Source of the DNA: an uncultured Campylobacter sp.
GTDB taxonomy: Bacteria; Campylobacterota; Campylobacteria; Campylobacterales; Campylobacteraceae
Length of the DNA stretch: 10,107 nucleotides
NCBI RefSeq assembly: GCF_938041645.1
Contig: NZ_CALIST010000057.1
Span: 1 to 10,107, forward strand
Reading direction: 5' to 3'
The position numbers were made by a program, and so were the translations under genes. Positions 1 to 6,337 of this stretch are shown piece by piece. The notes under the pieces were generated by a model. The model searched no databases. It saw only the letters and a list, made by a program, of their open reading frames with translations, and was not told where the DNA came from. Numbering within the stretch: position 1 is the stretch's first letter; each line of letters starts with the position of its first letter.

Positions 1-318
1 ACTCTTTTTGTAAAGCTCGGTTTCATTTAAAATTTTGCCGCATCGTTAAAATTTCTTGTCGATTTCAAATTTCATAGCCGTAAAAATTCTAAGAGCTAAG
101 GCTTTGTAGCTAAAGAGTGGCATTTGCTAAAAGATATTTATATTTCTTTTTAGCGTCTGATGATAAATTTTAGCTTGTAGTTTTACTATTTTGATTATTT
201 TTAAAACTTCGGTGTTTATAAATGAAGCGGAATTTTAAAAATTTCAAAGAATCTCGCAAATTCCGTAAAATTTTATAATTTCACGGAATTTTAGTTCTTA
301 TAGAATTAAGCTCTAGTC
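1..318. other. AT-rich intergenic stretch without a supported gene
   Basis: Stop codons interrupt all six frames. The only small ORFs are an 18-codon basic one on the plus strand at 222-278 and a few shorter ones on the minus strand, none with a ribosome binding site. A minus-strand ATG at 24-26 opens a frame that runs off the left edge after 8 codons and cannot be judged. The stretch is rich in AAAATTTT-type words and holds one 9-bp inverted repeat (258-291), listed separately. No tRNA or rRNA signature was seen. Confidence 0.6.
258..291 (-). terminator. AT-rich hairpin downstream of the HIT gene
   Basis: AAATTCCGT (258-266) pairs perfectly with ACGGAATTT (283-291) around an AT-rich loop. 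On the minus strand it begins about 28 bases after the HIT stop codon, a reasonable place for a transcript end. No clean T-run follows the stem on the minus strand (the next bases are GCGAGATTCTTT), so it is at best a weak intrinsic terminator. It could instead act on transcripts coming from the left, where the stem is followed by TTAGTTCTTA. Confidence 0.3.
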
Positions 319-675
319 TTAAAAATTCTCTTCGGTATTGCGGTCACTGACATGGTCCCACGGCAGCTTCATTCCGCCCAGGATATGAAAGTGCAGATGC
401 ATCACCTCCTGACCCCCATTTTCGCCACAGTTGCAAACGAGACGGTATCCGCTCTTATCAAGCCCCATTTTGCGAGTTACTTCTTGGATAAAAGCGCTCA
501 TTTTGCTCATCACTTCAGGCGGTGTTACTTGAAAGTTTTCGTAGCATTTTTTAGGGATCGCCAGGATATGGATCGGCGCTTTTGGGTTGATGTCGTGGAA
601 GGCCAAAAATTCATCGTTCTCTAGCACTTTGTTGCACGGGATTTCGCCGTTTACAATCTTTTCGAATACGTTCAT
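319..675 (-). CDS. HIT-family (histidine triad) nucleotide-binding protein
   Basis: This is a 118-residue cytosolic protein of the HIT superfamily, typically small dimeric nucleotide phosphoramidases or hydrolases acting on AMP-linked substrates. The histidine triad HLHFHIL lies at residues 93-99, preceded by GGQEV and followed by GG, as in Hint-type proteins. The N-terminal half has the usual DINPKAPIHILAIPK segment at 28-42. Length is normal for the Hint branch and the fold appears complete. ATG at 675 is supported by AGGAT six bases upstream and a TATAAT box at 712-717 (minus). The gene is transcribed away from pheS and shares the intergenic region with it. The physiological substrate cannot be told from sequence. 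Family assignment is firm; the Hint rather than Fhit or GalT branch is inferred from size and motif. Confidence 0.93.
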   Translation of the reverse strand: MNVFEKIVNGEIPCNKVLENDEFLAFHDINPKAPIHILAIPKKCYENFQVTPPEVMSKMSAFIQEVTRKMGLDKSGYRLVCNCGENGGQEVMHLHFHILGGMKLPWDHVSDRNTEENF

Positions 676-711
676 TTTAGATCCTTTTATGAGGGTTGAA
701 ATTTAGCCGCG

Positions 712-717
712 ATTATA
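712..717 (-). promoter_or_regulatory. Extended -10 promoter of the HIT gene
   Basis: On the minus strand the sequence is TTTTTTGGCTATAATCGCG, with a perfect TATAAT at 717-712 and an upstream T-run, the usual form of Campylobacter sigma70 promoters, which lack a strict -35 box. Transcription would start near 705, giving a leader of about 30 bases with AGGAT just before the ATG. The same element, with two or three changes, precedes pheS and rpsA. Confidence 0.7.
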
Positions 718-767
718 GCCAAAAAATCCAAACACGCAAATTTACCTAGCTTTTATCAAATTTTAAC

Positions 768-773
768 TACAAT
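768..773 (+). promoter_or_regulatory. Extended -10 promoter of the pheST-aroA-ispH operon
   Basis: TTTTAACTACAATCGCGCC holds a TACAAT -10 box at 768-773 behind a T-rich stretch. A start near 780 leaves a leader of only about 26 bases before the pheS TTG codon. That is too short for a leader peptide, attenuator or T-box, so phenylalanine-responsive attenuation of the kind known in E. coli pheST is not encoded here. The back-to-back arrangement with the HIT promoter means one regulator bound here could affect both units. Confidence 0.65.
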
Positions 774-805
774 CGCGCCATTAAATTTAACCACAAGGAT
801 AGAAT

Positions 806-1801
806 TTGCAAGAGATTAAAGCAAAAATCGACGCTGCATCGAGCTTAAGCGAGCTGGAAGCCGTGCGCTTGGAGCTTTTCGGCAAAAAAGGCATCATAAC
901 GGCGCTTTTTTCCGAGCTCAAATCCGCAGCGCCCGAGCAGAAAAAAGAGCTTGCCGTAAGCGCGAATGAAAAGCGCGATTATTTCAGCGAGCTCATCGCT
1001 GTAAAAAGGGCGAGCCTGGAGGCGGCGGAGCAAAAAGAGGCAATGAAAAATGAAGCAATCGACGTCACGCTTTTTAACGAAAACGTAAACTGCGGCGCGC
1101 TGCATCCGGTGATGGAGACGATGGATAAGATCATAGACTACTTCATCTCGCAAAATTTCAGCGTCGAAAGCGGCCCGCTCATCGAGGACGACTTCCATAA
1201 TTTTGAAGCGCTAAATTTACCCAAATACCACCCGGCACGCGATATGCAAGATACGTTTTATCTAAATGACGGGCGGCTGCTGCGCACGCACACCAGCGGC
1301 GTTCAGATCCGCACGATGGAGAAATTTAAAGCTCCGCCGGTGCGCATGATCGCCCCCGGCGCGGTATTTCGCCGCGATATGGATCTAACCCACACGCCGA
1401 TGTTTCATCAAGTGGAGGGTCTCGTAGTCGAGCAGGGAGACCGCGTGAGCTTCGCAAATTTAAAATACGTTTTAGAGGAATTTTTGCGCTATATGTTTGG
1501 AGACGTAAAGGTGCGCTTCCGCCCGAGCTTCTTTCCGTTTACGGAGCCAAGCACCGAGGTCGATATCAGCTGTATTTTCTGCCACGGTCGCGGATGCCGC
1601 GTCTGTAAGCAGACGGGCTGGCTCGAGGTGCTAGGCAGCGGTGTGGTCGATCCTAATGTCTTTAAAGCGGTGGGTTGGAAAAACGTCAGCGGATACGCAT
1701 TCGGGCTCGGCGTGGAGAGATTTGCGATGCTGCTACATGGTATCCCCGATCTGCGCTCGCTATTTGAAGGCGATATTAGATTATTGGAGCAGTTTAAATG
1801 A
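806..1801 (+). CDS. pheS: Phenylalanine--tRNA ligase alpha subunit
   Basis: This is the catalytic alpha chain (331 aa) of the cytosolic alpha2-beta2 phenylalanyl-tRNA synthetase, which activates phenylalanine with ATP and loads it onto tRNA-Phe. Residues 1-85 form the N-terminal coiled-coil tRNA-contacting arm. The class II core follows: ALNLPKYHPARDMQDTFY (135-152), LLRTHTSGVQIR (158-169), motif 2 FRRDMDLTHTPMFHQ (188-202), the phenylalanine-pocket segment FPFTEPS (243-249), and motif 3 GLGVERFAML (300-309). An unusual four-cysteine cluster, C256-x2-C259-x4-C264-x2-C267, sits before GWLEVLG. The start is TTG at 806, chosen because AAGGA lies six bases upstream and the N-terminus MQEIKAKI fits the family. 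The stop overlaps the pheT start as ATGA. Length is normal and all catalytic motifs are intact. Confidence 0.97.
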   Translation: MQEIKAKIDAASSLSELEAVRLELFGKKGIITALFSELKSAAPEQKKELAVSANEKRDYFSELIAVKRASLEAAEQKEAMKNEAIDVTLFNENVNCGALHPVMETMDKIIDYFISQNFSVESGPLIEDDFHNFEALNLPKYHPARDMQDTFYLNDGRLLRTHTSGVQIRTMEKFKAPPVRMIAPGAVFRRDMDLTHTPMFHQVEGLVVEQGDRVSFANLKYVLEEFLRYMFGDVKVRFRPSFFPFTEPSTEVDISCIFCHGRGCRVCKQTGWLEVLGSGVVDPNVFKAVGWKNVSGYAFGLGVERFAMLLHGIPDLRSLFEGDIRLLEQFK

Positions 1802-4128
1802 TAATAACGAGAAATTGGTTGCAGGAGTGGATCGACATAAGCGAAATTTCAAGCGAAAGGCTGCTTTCTACGCTAAATTCCATCGGTCTTGAGGTTGACG
1901 CTCACGATAAAATTTCATTTCCTAAAGGCGTCGTAGTAGGACTCGTAAAAAGCAAGCGTCGACACGAGAATTCCGATCATCTAAACGTTTGCGAGGTTGA
2001 TGTCGGTAAGCAGAGCCTGCAGATCGTCTGCGGCGCGAAAAACGTCGAGGCGGGGCAATACGTCGCAGTTAGCCTGATCGGTACCGTGCTGCCGAGCGGA
2101 CTTGAGATAAAGCCTGCCAAACTTCGCGGCGTGGAGAGCTACGGCATGATCTGCTCGGCAACCGAGCTTGGACTTGCCAAGACGAATGATGGCATTATGG
2201 TGCTTGATAGCAGTATCGGCGAGCTCGTGCTCGGCAAGGAGCTGCGCGAGTATGAAATTTTTAACGACGACATTATCGAGATAGAGCTTACCGCTAATCG
2301 CGGCGACTGCCTTAGCATCTTAGGCATAGCGCGCGATCTAAGCGCAGCGCTTGATTTGCCGCTAAAGGAAAAGCACGAGTTTGAAGATGCCGACGGAGCG
2401 CCTGGTATCGGTAGAATTTTAAGCGTGCGTGCAAGTGATGAGGTAAGCGCTAAATTTGCTTTTCGAGCTTACGAGATCAAAGGCGAGCTGAAGTTAAATT
2501 TAAAGCAGACCTTGCGTCTTGCAAGCGTTGGTATTTTGCAAAGCTGCGCGGTGCAAAATTTCATCAACTACGCTACTCACTCTACCGGAGTATTGCTGCG
2601 CGCTTATGATTTTGAAAAGATCGCTTCCGCAGATGGCAAGGTAGCGCTTGACATAAAGCCTATGCCAAACGGTGAGTTCGGCGTTTATGCGGGCAAGAGA
2701 TTGCTTAGCGTAGCAGGGATTTGCCAAGACGCGGAGCTAAAGGCGTGTTGCAGTAGCAAAGTGGTGCTATTAGAGGCAAACTACACCGCGCCACTAATTA
2801 TCGCCAAAGCAGTAAACGAAAACAAAAGCCTAAAGGGCGATGAGCACGTGTATCGCTCAAGTAGAGGCAGCGAGCCAAAGCTTAGGCTGGGGCTCGATCT
2901 GCTATTTAGATTGCTACTTAAAAATAAAGCCGTTAGCCTATATGCAGGCACGCAAAGGGTCTCAAAGGCTTTGGAGCCGCTTATCGTGGGTTTTAGCGAA
3001 AAAGAGATAAACTCAATGATCGGCGCGCAAATTCCGCGCGATAAGATCGTAAAAATTTTAAAAAGGCTGGGTTTTGAAATAGGGCTCGAAGCCGATCTAA
3101 TCACCGCCAAGGTGCCGTCTTTCCGCCACGATATCGTAAATTCTCACGACGTGTGCGAGGAGATCGTGCGTATCGTGGGCATCGATAATATCGCCGCCGC
3201 GCCGCTAAGCTTCTATGAGAAAAACCGCCTAAACGATACCTACGTAAGCTTATGTAATGGACGCAAGCTTCGCAGCAAGGCGGCCGCAGTGGGATTTTTC
3301 GAGTGCGTGCATTATGTATTTGACGATGGCAAGGCGCTAGAAAACTTAGGCTTTGCGCCGTGCAAGGTTAAAATTTTAAATCCGATCAACGGCGAGCTGG
3401 ACGCGCTAAGACCGACGCTGATTAATCATCTACTGGAATCTGCTGAGCGAAATTTAAAGAATTCTCGCAGAAGCGTCAAGCTTTTTGAGCTAGGAGAGGT
3501 CTTTGACGAAAGCGGCGCGCAGAGCCTAAGGCTGGGCTTTATCGCTAGCGGATTAAAGGCGGAGCCCTCTATCGCTGCCGGCGCAAAACCCGCTGCGGTG
3601 GATTTTTTGTATTTTGCAAATTTAATCCAAAGCGTCATCGGTAAATTTAACGTCAGGCTGCCTGGCAAAAATTTGAAATTTTTAAGTGAATTCGAGCAAG
3701 CTCAGATTGAGCAAGACGGCGAGATAGTGGGCTTTATCGGGCGCGTGGATTACGCCGTAGAAGCGGGGCGCGATCTGGATAAAAGCTATCTGTGCGAGAT
3801 CGATTTTTCCAAGCTTAAATTTAAAAATATCGTAGCGGACGCTTATTCGAAGTTCCCTAGCGTATCGCGCGATCTAAGTATTTTGGTGCCGAGCGGAATG
3901 CGCTTCGAGCAGATTAAGCAGTGTATAGACGCCCTTAAAATCGAGGCGCTAAAGGAATTTATCCCGAGCGATCTTTACAGCGACGAAAGCCTGGGCGATT
4001 CAAAGAGCCTGACGATCAGACTTGTATTTCAAGACCTTCAAAAAACGCTCTGCGACGAGGAAGTGGCGGGCTTTACCGATAAAATTTTAGCCGCTCTTAG
4101 CAGCGAGCTGGGACTTGGGCTGCGATGA
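1798..4128 (+). CDS. pheT: Phenylalanine--tRNA ligase beta subunit
   Basis: This is the beta chain (776 aa) of phenylalanyl-tRNA synthetase, which binds tRNA and, in most bacteria, hydrolyses mischarged Tyr-tRNA-Phe. Visible parts in order: an EMAP-like tRNA-binding domain (about 39-150, with HENSDHLNVCEVDVG at 56-70 and IVCGAKNVEAGQYVAVS at 76-92); ANRGDCLSILGIARDLSA (166-183); the B3/B4 editing domain (about 205-365); the B5 domain (about 395-470, with VPSFRHDI and EEIVRIVGID); a core-like domain; and the C-terminal ferredoxin-fold anticodon-binding domain (about 683-776, starting FPSVSRDLSILVP). The editing domain is divergent: several residues that form the editing site in E. coli appear replaced (see findings), although E326 is kept. 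GGAG at 1786-1789 gives a good ribosome binding site eight bases before the ATG, and the start overlaps the pheS stop by four bases. Length is close to the usual 790-800. Confidence 0.97.
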   Translation: MIITRNWLQEWIDISEISSERLLSTLNSIGLEVDAHDKISFPKGVVVGLVKSKRRHENSDHLNVCEVDVGKQSLQIVCGAKNVEAGQYVAVSLIGTVLPSGLEIKPAKLRGVESYGMICSATELGLAKTNDGIMVLDSSIGELVLGKELREYEIFNDDIIEIELTANRGDCLSILGIARDLSAALDLPLKEKHEFEDADGAPGIGRILSVRASDEVSAKFAFRAYEIKGELKLNLKQTLRLASVGILQSCAVQNFINYATHSTGVLLRAYDFEKIASADGKVALDIKPMPNGEFGVYAGKRLLSVAGICQDAELKACCSSKVVLLEANYTAPLIIAKAVNENKSLKGDEHVYRSSRGSEPKLRLGLDLLFRLLLKNKAVSLYAGTQRVSKALEPLIVGFSEKEINSMIGAQIPRDKIVKILKRLGFEIGLEADLITAKVPSFRHDIVNSHDVCEEIVRIVGIDNIAAAPLSFYEKNRLNDTYVSLCNGRKLRSKAAAVGFFECVHYVFDDGKALENLGFAPCKVKILNPINGELDALRPTLINHLLESAERNLKNSRRSVKLFELGEVFDESGAQSLRLGFIASGLKAEPSIAAGAKPAAVDFLYFANLIQSVIGKFNVRLPGKNLKFLSEFEQAQIEQDGEIVGFIGRVDYAVEAGRDLDKSYLCEIDFSKLKFKNIVADAYSKFPSVSRDLSILVPSGMRFEQIKQCIDALKIEALKEFIPSDLYSDESLGDSKSLTIRLVFQDLQKTLCDEEVAGFTDKILAALSSELGLGLR

Positions 4129-5399
4129 GAATTTTTGCGCAAGCAGGCCCTTTGCGAGCGGAGATTTCAAACATCGCCGCGGATAAATCGATCTCGCACC
4201 GCGCGGCGATCTTTTCGCTGCTAGCGGAGGGGACGAGTAAAATTTCAAACTATCTAGCCGCCGAGGATACGCTAAATACGCTAAAAATAGTGGAGTTTTT
4301 GGGCGCTTGCGTGCAGCGCGACGCGAGCGAAATTTTAATCACTCCTCCCGCCGCTATCAAAGAGCCTAACGTTCCGCTTGATTGCGGCAACTCTGGCACT
4401 GCGATGCGGCTATTTATGGGCTTTTTGGCGGGACGCGAGGGCTTTTTCGTGCTATGCGGCGATCGGTATCTAAGCGAGCGTCCAATGAGGCGCGTTGCGG
4501 ATCCGCTTTGTAAGGTGGGCGCTAAAATTTACGGACGAGCAGGCGGCGAAAAGGCGCCGATTGCGGTGCTCGGGCAAAAGCTCGGGTATTTTGAATACGC
4601 GAGCAAAATCGCGTCTGCGCAGGTTAAGACCGCTCTGATTTTAGCGGCCTTGCGCGGCAGCGGGTGTAAATTTAGCGAGCCCGAGCTTAGCCGCGATCAT
4701 AGCGAGCGGATACTAAAAGCGATGGGCGCGCAAATTTCGCAAAATGGTCTTGCGATCGAAGTCGCGCCGCTTAGCTCTCCGCTTAAACCGCTTGAAATTT
4801 TTATTCCAAACGACCCCAGCTCGGCGTTTTTCTTCGCCGTAGCCGCAGCGATAATCCCGGGCTCGCGCATCGTGCTAAAAAATATGCTGCTAAACAAAAC
4901 TCGCATAGAGGCGTATGAAATTTTAAAACGCATGGGCGCCGAGGTAAAATTTCACAAAACAAGCGAAATTTACGAGCAGATCGGCGATATAGAGGTTGCT
5001 TACGCGCCGCTTCACGCCGTGGAGGTGAGCGAAAATATCTCCTGGCTGATAGACGAGGCGCCCGCGCTTGCGATCGCCTTTGCCTGCGCACAGGGAAGCA
5101 GCGTGCTTAGAAATGCCGCCGAGCTGCGCGTGAAGGAGTGTGACCGCATAAATGTAACCTGCGAAGGACTTCGCGCCTGCGGTATTAAGGCGCGCGAGCT
5201 ACAGGACGGCTGGCAGATCGAAGGCGGCGAGGCAAACGCGGCGATCATCACGCCGTGCGGAGATCACCGCATCGCGATGAGTTTTGCGATTTTAGGCTTA
5301 AGATCGGGGATGATCATCGAGGATAGCGATTGTATCGCGACGTCGTTTCCGAATTTCGCCGCTATTTTAAGACAGATCGGAGCCGGCGTTGAAGATTGA
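4125..5399 (+). CDS. aroA: 3-phosphoshikimate 1-carboxyvinyltransferase (EPSP synthase)
   Basis: This cytosolic enzyme (424 aa) transfers the enolpyruvyl group of PEP to shikimate-3-phosphate, the sixth step of the shikimate pathway to chorismate and so to Phe, Tyr, Trp and folate. Family landmarks are all present: DKSISHR (20-26), CGNSGTAMRLFMGFLAG (87-103), GDRYLSERPMRRV (112-124), SAQVKTALILAAL (164-176), SRDHSERILKAMG (189-201), NDPSSAFFFAVAA (229-241), DEAPALA (310-316), ELRVKECDRI (333-342), GDHRIAMSFA (379-388) and a C-terminal TSFPNF (406-411). The RPM motif resembles the Gram-positive-type enzymes more than the E. coli type. The class-II-type glycine-to-alanine change in the GNxGT loop is absent, so nothing is claimed about inhibitor tolerance. 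ATG overlaps the pheT stop by four bases and no strong Shine-Dalgarno is visible (only GGGA about 11 bases away), so translation probably depends on coupling to pheT. Confidence 0.97.
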   Translation: MRIFAQAGPLRAEISNIAADKSISHRAAIFSLLAEGTSKISNYLAAEDTLNTLKIVEFLGACVQRDASEILITPPAAIKEPNVPLDCGNSGTAMRLFMGFLAGREGFFVLCGDRYLSERPMRRVADPLCKVGAKIYGRAGGEKAPIAVLGQKLGYFEYASKIASAQVKTALILAALRGSGCKFSEPELSRDHSERILKAMGAQISQNGLAIEVAPLSSPLKPLEIFIPNDPSSAFFFAVAAAIIPGSRIVLKNMLLNKTRIEAYEILKRMGAEVKFHKTSEIYEQIGDIEVAYAPLHAVEVSENISWLIDEAPALAIAFACAQGSSVLRNAAELRVKECDRINVTCEGLRACGIKARELQDGWQIEGGEANAAIITPCGDHRIAMSFAILGLRSGMIIEDSDCIATSFPNFAAILRQIGAGVED

Positions 5400-6225
5400 G
5401 ATGGCGAAAAGCTACGGCTTTTGCTTCGGCGTCAAGCGTGCGATCAAGATCGCAGAAAGCGCCGGCGAGGCCGCTACGATCGGCGAGCTCATACATAACG
5501 CCGAAGAGATCAATAGGCTAAAACAAAATTTCGGCGTCAAAACCTTAGAGGGCGTTAGCGAGATCAAGGACGAGCAAAAGCTCATCATCCGCACGCACGG
5601 CATCCAAAAGGACGATCTGCAAAACCTAAAAGCGCAAAACAAGCAGCTCATCGACGCTACCTGCCCCTTCGTGACTAAGCCGCAGCAGATCGTAGAAAAG
5701 ATGAGCGCGGAGGGCTATGATATCGTAATCTTCGGCGATAAAAATCATCCCGAGGTAAAGGGCGTGAAATCCTACGCAAAATCGCGCGTATTCGTGATCA
5801 TGGATACGAAGGAACTGCAAGACGTCAAGCTCGGCTCACGCGTCGCGCTCGTTTCGCAGACTACGAAAAAGATAGAAAGCTTTACCAAAATCGCGGATTT
5901 TTTGATGCAGCGCGCTAGGGAGCTGAGAATTTTTAATACGATTTGCAATGCGACGCTGGAAAATCAAGAGGCCGTAAAAAGCCTGTCACAAAAGGCCGAC
6001 GTGATGATAATCGTAGGCGGGAAAAATTCCTCCAACACCAAACAGCTTTTTTTAATTTCGCAAAATTTTTGCAAAGACAGCTATCTCATAGAAAACGAAA
6101 GCGAGCTTGAGCGCTCGTGGTTTGAAAACAAAAGCCTCTGCGGCATCTCCGCAGGAGCCAGCACGCCCGATTGGATCATCAAAAAAGTAGTGGCACGAAT
6201 AGAAAATTTAACGCAGAATTTATAA
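5389..6225 (+). CDS. ispH: 4-hydroxy-3-methylbut-2-enyl diphosphate reductase
   Basis: IspH (LytB, 278 aa) is the last enzyme of the MEP pathway and reduces HMBPP to IPP and DMAPP using a [4Fe-4S] cluster. The three cluster cysteines are visible at C12 (GFCFGV), C92 (DATCPFV) and C186 (NTICNAT). Substrate-binding residues of the family are present: H36 (LIHN), H70 (RTHG), H120 with E122 (NHPEV), SQTT at 156-159, SSN at 214-216 and GASTP at 256-260. The start is TTG at 5389, which overlaps the aroA end by 11 bases; GGAG at 5379-5382 lies six bases before it, and the resulting MKIEMAKSYGFCFGV matches the usual IspH N-terminus. The alternative ATG at 5401 would remove four residues and has no good binding site. 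It is the last gene of the operon before a 112-base gap. Confidence 0.96.
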   Translation: MKIEMAKSYGFCFGVKRAIKIAESAGEAATIGELIHNAEEINRLKQNFGVKTLEGVSEIKDEQKLIIRTHGIQKDDLQNLKAQNKQLIDATCPFVTKPQQIVEKMSAEGYDIVIFGDKNHPEVKGVKSYAKSRVFVIMDTKELQDVKLGSRVALVSQTTKKIESFTKIADFLMQRARELRIFNTICNATLENQEAVKSLSQKADVMIIVGGKNSSNTKQLFLISQNFCKDSYLIENESELERSWFENKSLCGISAGASTPDWIIKKVVARIENLTQNL

Positions 6226-6280
6226 GCCCTCTTATCAAATTTACTCTTAGAAATTTATCAAATCGAAAGCAAATTTTAGC

Positions 6281-6286
6281 TAGAAT
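6281..6286 (+). promoter_or_regulatory. Extended -10 promoter of rpsA
   Basis: TTTTAGCTAGAATCGCGCA contains a TAGAAT -10 box with the T-rich upstream part and CGCG downstream also seen at the pheS and HIT promoters. Transcription would begin near 6293, leaving a leader of about 45 bases that ends in AAAGGAAG before the rpsA ATG. The 112-base gap after ispH contains only a short 5-bp hairpin over the ispH stop codon (6222-6235) and no T-run, so read-through from the upstream operon into rpsA is likely too. Confidence 0.65.
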
Positions 6287-6337
6287 CGCGCATTTTAGTT
6301 CTTTTCAAAAAAGCACAAATAAATTTAAAGGAAGCAT

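Noticed and set aside
222..278. 18-codon basic ORF in the left gap
   Set aside because: It has no ribosome binding site, and its Lys/Phe/Asn bias is what AAATTT-rich DNA gives in any frame.
274..279. TATAAT on the plus strand
   Set aside because: It lies in the AT-rich loop of the 258-291 hairpin and points into the 3' end of a minus-strand gene; chance in such DNA is likely.
352..624. 90-codon plus-strand ORF over the HIT gene
   Set aside because: It is antisense to the HIT gene, whose full motif set and expression signals are on the minus strand; it has no family features.
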